A DNA stretch of 64,000 nucleotides. Source: Polytrichum commune. Lineage: Eukaryota > Streptophyta > Polytrichopsida > Polytrichales > Polytrichaceae. Below the pieces are notes generated by a model. The model saw only the letters and a program-made list of their open reading frames with translations. It searched no databases and had not been told where the DNA came from. Positions 36,201 to 47,300 of this stretch are shown piece by piece. Numbering within the stretch: the stretch's first letter is position 1; each line of letters opens with the position of its first letter. A program made the translations under genes and the position numbers. Location: assembly GCA_950295325.1 (NCBI GenBank), contig OX485804.1, positions 39,234,429-39,298,428 on the forward strand, in the 5' to 3' direction.

Positions 36201-38696
36201 CCCCTCGGACCTTCCAGAATACGACAGGGTCTGCACGGTCTGCCGTGCGGCTTTCATACGCGTAGCTTCCGCGATTTTGTCCGTCCGGGCAATTAAGCGC
36301 TTGAAGTTGTCGACGTGCGCCTTCTTCACATACGGTGGGAGCGGGCCACAACTCTCTATGAGTTTCTTCATGTTCGACCTGCGAGTCCGCATCTACTGGC
36401 GCAAAATCTGAAAAAAAAAACAGCTTCAGACACGTCTCCAAGTCCACCACGGTACTCGAACTGTGCGGCCATCTTGTCTTTAATCGCCAACAACAAGGGC
36501 CGTGGGTGTGCCCTGAAGTTGTCGACGCTCCAGTCGAGGTCGCGAGAGTACCCGCGTAGTCGCGTCAGCCAGTCATGCCTGTGTATCCCTGTCGGGCACC
36601 CGGCCTCGTCGACGTCGACCCACAAACGCTGACCACCACTGGAAGTGTGCAGCTCGTCACTCTTCTTCAAGGACCGCCTAAGGTTCTTCAACTTCGACTG
36701 TCGATGCCGCGCGTTTCCGTCATCGCCTTGAACCTCTGCCGTCCGGCCAAGGCAACGCACCTTATCGCGAAGTTGTGTCGGATCGGCTCCTTTTTGAGCC
36801 ATACGCCGCAAAATGCTTATTTCCCTGAGTTCCAACTCGTCAAGGAGCTCGTTACGATGCCCTGCGCCATCCTCTTCCTCCTCGTTGTCCGCCGATGCGT
36901 CGTCTGCGTCCATCTCGCAAGCCCGGAGAGTATCTTGCATGTCTTGGGACAACAGGATATCCTCCTCATCGACCGCCTTGCCCTTCTTTCCACTAGATTG
37001 CAACGGCCATGACCTGGGTTCATTTGCATTTCCCTACACACCCAGACGTACAATACATTATATGACTGCATGGAGTCACCCTACATGACTGTACTAAGTT
37101 ACATAATATGACTGGACAAAGTCATATGATTACCTATAGTCATATGACTACCTATAGTCATATTACCTATAGTCATGTAACGCGAACGACTGAATGCGGA
37201 AGCAAATGCAAGAAACTACGGAGATGTATGTTTTTACCTTCCGCCTCCTTGGTTTGGGCCGCTCGTCCTCAGAAGTCTCCTCTTCGTCCTCTTCGTCCTC
37301 GTCATCATCGAGGTCCGTTTCAGGAAGTTGTTTTTTTCCCTTCGCTCGAGTGGTCACACCCCAGCCACCACCCTGCTCTAGAGATGGGCCCGGCTCTCCC
37401 ACAGGCACGCCACGGCTGCTCTCAAAAACACGCGCAACCTCATTCCCCACTCTCTCCAAAACCGGCAACTAGCAATTGTGCGAAATACTTCCACTTGCAT
37501 GCCATCAGGCATATTAACTATTTTTGTTATCAAATTGACTAGTACATTGTTCATTTCGGCATTTTTGGTGGAAGTCGCGGGAACCACACTGTTCAGTACG
37601 AGCGGGGGTTATTAGACGGACATTACATCTCGCAAAAATTGTGACTCCAACACATGCCAATGCTGAAACATGACTCAAATGAGTCATATGGGTGAAAATT
37701 AGTATGACTGGGAGGAGTCATAATCATGAAATTGTTCACAACATGTAATGAGGATGGTTGAAAATAAAAATTGAAATTGAATGTCTATTACTGGAACTCA
37801 GTTCAGGATTCCATTGTAATTGTTAGAACCTATTGCAGAGTTGACAACACATACACCTACACATACACAACACATACACGTACACATACACAACACATAC
37901 ACATTGTCAACACATAAAATTGAGTTTGAACCTTTGTGAATTCATCTTACGAAAGGAATATGTAACAAACACATACACGTGCTCTAGCTAGTATTAATTG
38001 AGTTCCAATAATTCAAACTTTCATTATCATCACGGGCACCAACCAATCATGCATGTGAGCAGCTTAGTTAGCCCCCACTACATTGTTCCTCAATATGACA
38101 CCCGAAATATTTAGCCTATGCAGTATGGTTTCAATTCCCTTTCAAATTTGGTAACTCTGGACTGTTGGGTAGTATGGAATTATTCATTCATTATGTGATG
38201 TCAAAAAAAACATTGTTCATACACATGATCATAAATGCACGATCATAGAAAACCAATAGAAGCCACATATGATGCACAACAACAAAGTTGTGGGAAGAAG
38301 TTACAATATTTTTAGGACTGGGAGGAGTCATAATCACAAAAATGTGACTGGACTGTGTCATAATGACCTTAAAGTATGACTACGGTGAGTCATAATATTT
38401 TGAACTATGACTACATGGAGTCATAATACTATGAACTATGACTGCAAACAGTCATGTCTTCAGCAAGTTGTATGCAATTTATGACTACAAGGACTCTTAA
38501 AAGTTTCAAAATTCATAAGCAACCCTAGCTGTAGCGGGTCCGTTGTATTAGGGTTTGGTCATACATACCCGGGGTCCTCAGGTCTCTTGAAATGAGAAGT
38601 CCCAATCGGTGACAGACCCAGTTCCTGCAGTTTCTGGTTGTTGGCCTCGATGTTTTTCTTCCGCATCCTCTCATACTCCGGAATTTCCTCCTCCAT
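33226..38696 (-). CDS. TNPA/PTTA-like CACTA accessory protein, multi-exon
   Basis: This minus-strand gene encodes the second protein usual in plant CACTA elements (PTTA/En-Spm, Transposase_24-like), thought to bind subterminal repeats and assist TNP2. Exon 1 (38696-38569) gives MEEEIPEYERMRKKNIEANN..QKLQELGL, a familiar start in this class, and ends at a GTATGT donor. Further coding blocks are about 37590-37238 (acidic DDDEDEEDEEE tract), 37033-36412 (core, RLWVDVDEAGCPTG..HDWLTRLRG, IKDKMAAQFEYRG), 36392-36183 (MRTRRSNMKKLI, SEGKVRSRL, donor GTAAGT), 35822-35523 (helical, MKGEMEDIKAMVKQLLLEV), 35350-35170 (basic), 34855-34668 (KKKKKK tract), ~34493-34059 and 33579-33226 (DUF8039-like, LRLGDALKSITKW, stop). 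The block near 37465 needs a one-base shift to stay open. Several junctions are approximate, and introns are loaded with ATGACT motifs. Confidence 0.7.
33690..33950. repeat. ATGACT motif cluster between coding blocks
   Basis: Many TATGACT / CATAGTCATA units, for example 'gaccatagtcatatgactgg' near 33791-33810. It lies in a putative intron of the TNPA-like gene. Confidence 0.7.
34900..35090. repeat. ATGACT motif cluster in intron
   Basis: Repeated 'atatgactgcctagagtcat' units near 35015-35060 with flanking single motifs, between exon-like blocks of the TNPA-like gene. Confidence 0.75.
35860..36125. repeat. dense array of TATGACT-spacer-AGTCATA units
   Basis: Six or more near-identical 20-bp units of the form TATGACTAGGTGAAGTCATA, spaced about 27-32 bp apart. 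Each has palindromic arms (TATGACT and AGTCATA) around a short GGTGA/GGTAA spacer. It lies in an intron between the helical and basic-core blocks of the TNPA-like gene. Confidence 0.85.
37731..37985. repeat. captured repeat, also present at 16930-17110
   Basis: Reads 'atgaaattgttcacaacatg', then 'gttagaacctattgc', 'aaattgagtttg' and 'ttcatcttacgaaaggaatat'. The same blocks occur in the same order at 16930-17110. A short ACACATACAC array near 37848-37905 interrupts it. It lies upstream of the second coding block of the TNPA-like gene. Confidence 0.55.
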
Positions 38697-39589
38697 GATT
38701 CTACAATACCCAAATGCACATTAGTGTTCATTGAGGACAATAAGGCTGTCCCCATTGCTGCCGTTCCAGCTACACCGTGAGCGGAGGAGGTGGAGAACAA
38801 CCAGCACCTCCACAACTGAGCGACACGGAAGTTGCGAATTCAAGTGAGCTCACCTTTCTCCTCTTCGTATTACTTTGTGTGTGTGGGGTATTAGTATGAG
38901 GCGTCTAAAGGAATCCAATAGGAAACCACATTTAGTGTCCGAATTATGATTGATCATTTCACAATTTACATTGTCGTCTTTCAAGGTACAAGTTTTGAGA
39001 TTTTTGAAGTGTTAATATTTAACCTAAAATCTTAACCTTGGAGATGAGAGAGTGCACAACCTTGGAGAGTGAGACAATCTCGAAGAGAGAGAGAGACGCC
39101 CAAGAGAGAGATTTAGTGTCCGAATTAGGGTTACCCTCAGCCCAAAAAGTTAAGTGGTGCTGCCGAAGGATCAAAGTGCACCCAGCTCTCTTTATGCACC
39201 GAAGTAGAAGAATCTGGTAGAAGCAGCGAACCCAGCACCGAACTTAGATTACAACCCAGCACCCTGCACTTTGAAAAGTAATCCCACCCAACACCGAACC
39301 CCAACACTCTCCCGAAGCTCCCGGGGACCCTGCACCTCGGAACCCTGCACCGAGGACCCTGTATCCCTTCGCCGACCCTGTATCCCTTCGCCTTACTATC
39401 GAACACCGGGGACCCTACACCCTGCACCCTCGGAAGAACACCAACACCCTGTTCGCCTTCGAGCACTGAGACCCGCCGCTCCCCACAGAGACCCTTCGGC
39501 GAACACCGAGACCCTGTTCAGTACACCGATCGCAGCACTGCCGAATTAGATGAGTTCAGAAGGCGAGAGGTTTAGGTCGAAAAAAGAAA
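38697..39589. other. CACTA central region upstream of the TNPA-like gene
   Basis: Probable promoter side of the minus-strand gene. A 16-base direct repeat (ATTTAGTGTCCGAATT) occurs near 38932 and 39111. The stretch 39250-39530 is C-rich with many ACCCTGCACC and ACCCTGTATCCC units, a degenerate short repeat. The open frames here follow this low complexity and are not called. Confidence 0.5.
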
Positions 39590-39965
39590 ACAGATGTCCG
39601 AGGGAGTGAGGAAGGGAGAGAGCGCGGGGATGGAGGGGGGGGGGGCAGAGAGAGAGAGAGATAGATAGAGAGGTCCGAGGGAGGGAGGAAGGGAGAGAGC
39701 GCGGGGAGGGAGGGAGGGCGGGCAAAGAGAGAGAGAGAGAGGTCCGAGGGAGGGAGGAAGGGAGAGAGCGTGGGGAGGGAGGGAGGGAGGGAGGGAGGGG
39801 GGGGGCCAGAGAGAGAGAGAGAGGTCGGAGGGAGGGAGGAAGGGAGAGAGCGTGGGGAGGGAGGGAGGGAGGGAGGGGGGGAGAGAGAGAGAGAGAGGTC
39901 GGAGGGAGGGAGGAAGGGAGAGAGCGCGGGGAGGGAGGGAGGGGGGGCAGAGAGAGATATGTGAC
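39590..39965. repeat. GA-rich minisatellite, ~70-82 bp units, 5 copies
   Basis: Units begin GTCCGAGGGAG or GTCGGAGGGAG near 39594, 39673, 39742, 39824 and 39898. Each continues with GGAAGGGAGAGAGCG, a GGGA tract and a (GA)n tract. Open frames on the C-rich strand (Ser/Leu/Pro repeats) are an artefact of this repeat. Confidence 0.9.
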
Positions 39966-41814
39966 TGAGAGAGAGGGGCAGTCACAAATTATAAAAATGG
40001 AATGTGGCTTCAAAATAGATCATGAATTTTAATTTGCACCTAAAAAGTTGAAATTTTAGATTTATTTATAGTAACAAATATTGCGCTATGAAAAAGTGAC
40101 TGTAAAATAAGTGATTGTTATTGGAACACCATAAATCTATAATCACCCAGAAAAAAGTGAAAAGTGAAAAGTGAAAAAAGTGTGAAAAGTGTTCTCGTTT
40201 TCAATAACAGGGTAAAAAAGGGTCCGATCATGGATTTACTTAGGGCCCCATTGAAATTACTTTTACAAAAAAAGTATGGGTTTCATCACACTTATATGGG
40301 TTTTATCCATATACAAAAAAGTATGGGTTTTATCCATGTGATCTTTTATACCAATATAAATTTATCTCTATCAAATGAAGAATTATCCAGTAGGTCAAAT
40401 ATTCATTTTTTCTAAGGGGATTCTAGCTCTTCTCCCTAATTTACTTTATAAGGCATGAACTTGACGAGGGATTTGTGGTGTCTATGTAAACTCATCCATT
40501 ATGAAGGAGGAAACGTAGTGAATTGTAGTATAACTTGTATTTGACTCCAAAAATAACATCAAAGACCCTGAATTAATCTTATGGAGTCTAGTTGGAATAA
40601 ATCGACCCTCAACCTTTACGGGGACCTTTTTTAAACTAAATCCCCTTCATCCACATTGGATGACTTGACACAGACGCCACAGATCCCAAGCGAGGCATGA
40701 ACTACACATGCCTCCAACACAACACATAATAGTGGTCAATTATTGCTTAATATAATACCTATGTGTGTATTTGGTACCTTCTTAATATTTAAGTGTTTTG
40801 TTAACAAATGAAACCCATCTATCAGGTCGGTGTTCATTGAGTCTGCTTTGCACTTCTAGGACGAGTTTTCATTTAGAAGCGAAAAGAAATGTTGATGTTG
40901 AATTGGTCCCTTGGTACCACCTTTTCTAAGTATGTAAGGTAGATGGGCTTAAGTGGCTCACTTCTTTAATCGGACTTAAAGATATGATTGATAATTGGTT
41001 CGGTGAGGATCAAAAAGAAAATATCATAAAGACATATGTTTAGAATTGATTGGAATACGTCTTCAAATTTCAAAGAACTACTCTACATTCAACAATGAAC
41101 ACAATTGGGAGAACCCGCGTATTTAGTTAAGAAATCAACAAATGTTATGCATTTCTCATAACTATAATTAAATCAAATGAAACTAATGCTTGGTGTTTGC
41201 TCGGCTTTGAAAATAGGAAACTTTAGCTCACTATGTGTGAGCTCCCATATATAATTGTGTACACTCAATGACCAAGAAGATACATATTGTGCACAATGGT
41301 CCATAAGGTCACATTAGTGGTCACTAAAGTAAGTGGGTCTTGAATAAACACAACTCTCTTTAAACCCTCTTCTCATAGGATGTGAAATACGCAATTAGTG
41401 CAAAATGATTAGCAAATCCAAATTGTGCCCATAGCCATTTTCCTAAGTATGCTTTACAACATGTCCCATGATCAAGGCTTTAAAAAGTGACGTGAATATC
41501 TATTGGTCGTGGTTTTTGGACAATGAGACATCCTAATTTTCTTTCCTCACAGCCCTTGATATCATATTGGCAACAACCCTTATCCAACTCAAAGAGAATA
41601 AGCTACTTAGTTTATGACTTGTCGAGTCTTCTCAACCAACTCAACTAGGATACTTTTATTTAAATCATACAATCATATGCCATGATTTATCAAACACGTT
41701 CATGAATGTTGTAAAAGAAGATTCATACAAAGTGGATTGGGTTCATGATGTTTCATAATATTCCTTCAAGTTGCTTCACGGCTTAGGTTAGAGTATTTTC
41801 ATGCCTTCTAGTCA
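39966..41814. repeat. older dispersed-repeat DNA nested in the CACTA
   Basis: AT-rich and poor in ATGACT motifs, unlike the rest of the element. 40990-41310 matches repeat R at 17935-18310 and 41330-41470 matches 6010-6140, so host-genome repeat DNA has been inserted into or captured by the element. No gene is supportable. Confidence 0.6.
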
Positions 41815-41965
41815 TGAGCTGATGACTGGCATGTGTTATATGACTCCCGCGTGTTATATGACTGCCATGTCTTATATGACTCCCCTGTGTTATATGACTG
41901 TCATGTCTTATATGACTCCCCTGTGTTATATGACTGCCTTGGGTTATTTGACTCCTCAACCGTAT
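41815..41965. repeat. tandem TTATATGACT array upstream of the SET gene
   Basis: Six units of about 20 bp, each containing GTGTTATATGACTCC or GTCTTATATGACTGC, end just before the first SET-gene coding block. Its position fits a regulatory or protein-binding array for the plus-strand genes. Confidence 0.8.
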
Positions 41966-42016
41966 TAATCCACATAGATACGTGACTGCGTGCATACGAG
42001 CACTTCCTCCTTGTAA

Positions 42017-42967
42017 GGTATTCCCATATCACAAATTGACCCAGCGCGTATGCCGTGCACACCACAGGATGGCAGGAGGGGAGGTCGAAAGCTTGAAGCA
42101 TTTACAGTTCTGGCAAGAAGAAGAGGTCCAAGCAGATGCAATGCGGCTATCCAAGTACCCATGCCCATGCATGGAGTAGGCAGGAGGGAAAGTCCTCGAT
42201 CGAGCCACAATTCGAAAGCATCTTCGCAGCAAAAAAAGGGACCCTGTGTTTACAGCCTCTATCTTGGTGAGTCATTCCATGAAACGACTTTTGAATGAGC
42301 GTAAGCGGGTGGTCCTACATTGAGCGAGTTTTCATCTTTGTGTACATGAATTTTGTAGGCCCGATGGAGACCCATTGTAAAAGCTGCTTGCAAGACATCC
42401 CTGAGAAAGTTTCTAGGAGGACACGAAATGCCTTCACAGTCAATGCCAAACACAACGTCTGCAAAAGTACGAGCCTTGCAGACATGGGGGTCAAACGTGT
42501 ATGACGGACAGTGGTGTGACGGGCCCATCCCAAAACTTATAAAGTTTTCATACTGGAATAGAGAATGGGAAGTAAGGGTGTCCAACTTCCCATTCATGGG
42601 TTGGGGTTTCTTTGCACTTCAACCCGCCAAAGAGGGAGAAGAACTGCTGCCATTTGTAGGACCACAATACACCTTGGGAGAATACAGATCTTTGAAGAAG
42701 GCACAACCTCGAGTGAAGTCATATGCGATGCAAGTTGAGCCGGACTTGTACATCGATGGAGATGTAATGAAGGGGAATGTCGCTGGCTTCATAAATAGTT
42801 CCATAGGACGCAAAGAAATAGGAAATGTGGTGTGGGAATTTCGCATGTTACCAAAACCCTAGAACAAACAGGAATGGGGGTATGTAATCACCATAGCCAC
42901 AAAGGACATTTTGGTCGGAAAAGAGTTGTATGTACACTACTCTTTGAACCCGCACACCGCATTGTAG
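42017..42967 (+). pseudogene. SET-domain protein gene of the CACTA element (two exons; two in-frame TAG codons)
   Basis: Coding block 1 (about 42017-42266) begins after a TTGTAAG acceptor-like site. It reads PYHKLTQRVCRAHHRM, then KYPCPCME, an in-frame TAG (42177-42179), GGKVLDRATIRKHLRSKKRD and a GTGAGT donor. CPC followed by ..IRKHL resembles the transposase-associated domain found N-terminal to TNP2. Block 2 (42359-42967), in the same phase, holds a SET domain of about 130 residues: FMGWGFFALQPAKEGEELLP (GxG and GEEL motifs), a Tyr-rich middle, GNVAGFINSS (the FINHS position with His and Cys lost), NVVWEF, an in-frame TAG (42860-42862), then YVITIATKDILVGKELYVHY (terminal Tyr) and a stop. 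There is no pre-SET or post-SET Cys cluster. The SET fold transfers methyl groups to lysine in proteins, and activity here is unproven. The stops make this copy probably defective unless read through or edited. Confidence 0.75.
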
Positions 42968-43499
42968 GCTGACACCCATTAGTCCACATTCGGGATGACT
43001 AAAGTGAATCATGTGTTCACTAACATGACTACACGAAGTCATATTTTGTTTTGACAAAATTTTGTATACATGTCCGGACCACGGTATACATGCATACGTG
43101 GAACATGACCATTTTTTTACATCCAATGCTTGTATTTGTATGGTGCATGAAATTTCTTTCACCTGACACACTCTTGTCTTTATAATCGATGAACATCCCC
43201 CCACCTCCCACGCATGTTACACGTTCATGTTATATTCGGCATTTTATGATTGCCCCTCGTTAGATACAGCGCGCATTTTATGACAGAATCATGTAACACA
43301 GAAGTCACAAATTTATGACTCATCCATGTGACACAAAACTATTTGTGATTGCTCCTTGTTGTTTTTATACATTTGTATATAATATGTGCATGTTATATAC
43401 AATCCGTGTTCTGTGATTGTCATTGTTATGAGTCCTTGTCGTATGTTTCTGCCAAAGCGAAAATATATAACGTGCGCACAAATTTATCACTCTCTACAG
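42968..43499. other. spacer or intron between SET and TNP2 blocks
   Basis: About 530 bp with several ATGACT/AGTCAT motifs (for example 43025-43042) and no supportable gene. A GTAGGC site overlaps the SET stop codon and a TCTCTACAG acceptor precedes the TNP2 block, but the phases do not match directly. Whether this is an intergenic promoter or an intron is open. Confidence 0.4.
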
Positions 43500-46400
43500 G
43501 ACGAGTACAGCCCGATTGACTTGTTCTCCCATGCACCCCGGACTGGGCAAAGAAGCCAGACATACCCTAACACAAACGATGGACAAGATGGAGAAGTTGA
43601 GGTGCTACGTATGGTGGCAGAGTGCTTTGGTAAGTACGATGGCCTCAAATTTGACGGACACGAAACCGAAGCCACCATACATGAGGGACTCGGGGATGCA
43701 TTGGTTGAAGACGATGAAGGAGAGGATGGTTTCACAACGAAGGACAGTGAAGGTAGCGAGGGGGAAAGGGAAGAAACGAATGACCCCATGGAAACAAGAG
43801 GGAGTACCATGAACAGTGAGGACCCCAGTGGGGTAGACCACCAGAAGCTCTTATGCGAAGCTGGAACTCCACTGTATGAGGGAAGCCCCTCGAACCGTCT
43901 CACATCGACACTCTTGATATTATTGTGTTGCACCACCTTCGCTGTACCAAACAACTTTGTGGACGAGTTGTTGAAGTTGTTGAAGGAGACAATTTTATCC
44001 AAGGACAACACACTACCGAAATCATTTAACGAGGCGAAAGGCTTGTTGATGAAGTTGGGGTTGTCCTACAACTCAATACATGCGTGTAGAGATGGATGTT
44101 GTTTGTTTCGGAAAGAATTGGAGAATGCAACGGAGTGCCCAACATGCCACAAATCGCGCTTTGTCGAGAACTCCAGTACAATTCCAGTCAAAGTTTTGAG
44201 ACATTTTCCTTTGATTCCTCGTTTGCGAAGGATGTACAGCTGCACACGGATCGCGGAGCTAATGAAGTTGCATGTAGGTGGGAAAAATAAGGACAAGGTG
44301 ATGAGGTCCGTGGTGGACTCGAAGGCTTGGGACCACGTAAATAATAGGTGGCCGTGGTTTACGGAAGATGAACGGAACGTTAGGCTTGGCCTTGCACTGG
44401 ATGGCGTAAATCCATTTAGAAACCAAAGTCTCAGCCACTCTACTTGGCCCGTGGTCATGCTAAACTACAATCTCCCCCCTTGGTTAGTGACCAAAAACTT
44501 CTTCTTGATGCTTGCGCTAATCATACCCGGAAAAGAGAGTGTAAGGGACATGAACGTGGATGTGTACATGGCACCGTTGATTGAGGAGCTCCAAGAGCTT
44601 TGGAAAGGGATCGATTGCTTGGACGGATCGCAAGGAAACTCCAAAGAGAAAACATTTAAGCTACATGGCATGCTTTTGTGGGCGGTGAATGATTTCCCGG
44701 GGTACGGTTTGATTTCGGGGCAAGTAACAAAAGGACATAGGGCTTGCCCCGTGTGTGGCCCCAACGTGGCAACACGGCGTTCCAAAGCGTTTAAAAAAAA
44801 TGTTTACCTTAGGCATAGACGACAACTGCCAATGACCCACCAATGGAGACGACAGAGGTCCAATTTTGATGGGCAGCCGGAGATGAGACCACTGCCAAGA
44901 AGGATGAGTGGTCGAGAGCAATTGCGATATGCGAACGAGCGAGAAGAGTGGACGAAAAAACACTACAGAAACCAAACTGGGCAGACGACAGACCCCGTAC
45001 ACGAACATGGAGTGAAGAGGAGGACATGTCTATATGACCTTCCATACTGGAAAGTACGTGTATATTATTATGAGAATTAAGGGAGTGGACGTAGTAACAT
45101 GATTACATATAGTAATATTGTTTATGAGTATTATGTGAGTGGACGTAGTCATGTACAATCACATGATTGCACGTAGTGATATTGTGATTCGCTTCGGAAA
45201 ATTTCTCACTGGGTCGAGTCATTGTGCAGGATCTTCTAATTCGGCACACATTGGATGTTATGCACTGTGAGAAAAACATCGCTGAGAATGTGATAAAAGC
45301 CATATTTGGAGAGAAGGATACACTTGGAGTTCGTATGGACATGAAGGAGGCGGGTATACGCCCGCATCTTTGGCCCGTAGCAGGAACAAAACCCGGTAGC
45401 GTGATTCTACCTCGATCCTCGTACGTTATGACGAAAAAAGAGCGTGAAGTCTTTGTGGAGCAAGTGCGTGCACTGCGAACCCCCACTCACTATGTGGGAC
45501 AGTTGAATAAGCGCGTAAACGTGGATGGGAGCATAAAAGGCCTGAAATCCCATGACTACCATGTCCTCATGCAGCAAGTGTTGGCACTATGTGTGCGTTG
45601 CACAATGGAAAAGGAAGTGCGGACATCCATAATAATGTTGAGCCGTGTATTCAGGAGGATGTGTGCTAAGTCCATTGATCCTGCAACAATACAGGAGATG
45701 AGGTGTGAAGCGGCCATAGCACTATGCATGTTGGAAAAAGAATTCCCGCCATCATTTTTTGACATCATGACCCATTTGGTCCTGCATCTCGTGGAAGAAG
45801 TGGAAATTTGTAGACCTGTACATACACGTTGGATGTACCCTATCGAGAGGTACCTGAAGACTCTAAAAGGGTATGTCCGAAACCGTACTCGACCAGAGGG
45901 TTGCATGGCTGAAGGCTACGCCATAGTAGAGGCATTGGGATTTTGTACGGAGTATATGCAAGAATATACAGTCACCACTCGAAGAATGTGGGATGACAAA
46001 GAAGACCCATCAATGTATGATGAGATCCTCGAAGGTGGCAGGCGGGCGTGTCATCTCCCATCCGACCTTCGACAATGGATACATGAGTTCGTGGTGAACA
46101 ATGCGGCACCACTGGAGGAGTGGAGGAGGTGAGTTCACTGTTTACTGGAAGAACCTTAAATGCACCACCTTTGTTAGAACAACAGTCCAGACCATACGAA
46201 CTACAACAAAACACATCTTTTGTGACCTTATAGTCATGACTGCACTCAGTCATATTTTGGAATTTATGACTGAATACAATCACAAAATGTAGTTGTAAAA
46301 TATGCATTTCGTTGTAGTTATCGCGACACACTACGACTACTGTTGTACGCAAATATGACTGCCCTTAGTGATTTCAGCAAGTCCCGGGTAATGATGTGAT

Positions 46401-47300
46401 GGGCTGTATCCAAAATGCAGGAAACACGAGGATGACATGTCACGGCGGGAATGTGAGCGGCACGAATACAGGCGCAAGAAGCAGAAGGCGCGGGTAATGT
46501 ACCCAGCGGAGCTGCGCGACGAAGATTTCCACATTTGGTTTCCAAAAGCAATGATACGCGCCATAGAAGAAGGCACTGAGGAGGTACAAGAAGACGTTAG
46601 GGCCTTGATGTTACCTCCATCGGATGCAGCGAAGTCGTATCGATCCATGTATGCGTTTGGAAACCACATCCGTGTCCGAAGCGCACAGGCGCAATTGACA
46701 ACGATGGACTCAGGGGTGGCCGCAACATTTCGACAATTATGTCGCTCGGGCCTAAAGGACACAAATCCAAAGGCAGCGAAGTTGGAGTATGTGGGTTGGG
46801 TGGAGGAAATCCTATCTGTGGACTATGGATTCTTCGAGGTGGTGGTCCTCTATTGCAATTGGGTCGTTGCAAACATTAAGGGAAATGGGGCGACGATGAA
46901 GCGCGATGACTATGGTTTCACCATTGTAAACTTTGACAGATTGATTCCGTTTTCAGTACAATCATTTGCATTTCCTCTCCACATCGAACAAGTTTTTTTT
47001 GCACCTGACGTAGCAAAGTGTGGATGGGAAGTTGTTTTGCGCAAGGAACCGAGAGGGGTTCGGGTATTCTCCAAACAACAAAGAACGGATGAAGTACAAT
47101 GCATAGCACTAGGTAGGACTTCTGATTTTCCCGGATTACAAGTGACAGCGTTTCATGACGATATCGTACCGAAAACACCCATATTGGGCGATGCAGTGGA
47201 AGTAGGGCCAGGAGTGGTTGCCAAGGCATTAGAATGTCTAAAGGGACCGGATGACGTATCGGTAGATGACTCCGAGCACTGCGACTCGGACGGTGATTGA
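43386..47300 (+). CDS. TNP2-type CACTA transposase (Transposase_21, DUF4218, DUF4216)
   Basis: This is the catalytic transposase that cuts and joins the element's ends. Exon A (43386 or, after a CTCTACAG acceptor, 43500, to 45053) encodes an acidic N-terminus, then HACRDGCCLFRKELENATEC with the CPTC zinc-binding pair, LALDGVNPFRNQS (likely first catalytic Asp, about residue 339), and AVNDFPGYGLISG (second Asp) followed by HRACPVC. A 176-bp GTACGT...GCAG intron (45054-45229) splits LPYWK from DLLIRHTLDVMHCEKN, a hallmark junction. Exon B (45230-46128) is the DUF4218 part. A 292-bp intron with ATGACT motifs follows (46129-46420). Exon C (46421-47300) is the DUF4216 part, ending with a Ser/Asp-rich tail and TGA. 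No internal stop or frameshift was seen, so this gene looks intact. The true start is uncertain. Confidence 0.93.

Noticed and set aside
39546-40013. Long Ser/Leu/Pro-rich open frames on the minus strand
   Set aside because: They are translations of the GA/TC minisatellite in several frames.
42177-42862. TAG read as Gln (variant nuclear code)
   Set aside because: Two in-frame TAGs in the SET gene hinted at this, but the carrier and TNP2 genes use CAG/CAA for Gln, contain no internal TAG or TAA, and TNP2 ends normally. Nonsense mutations are simpler.
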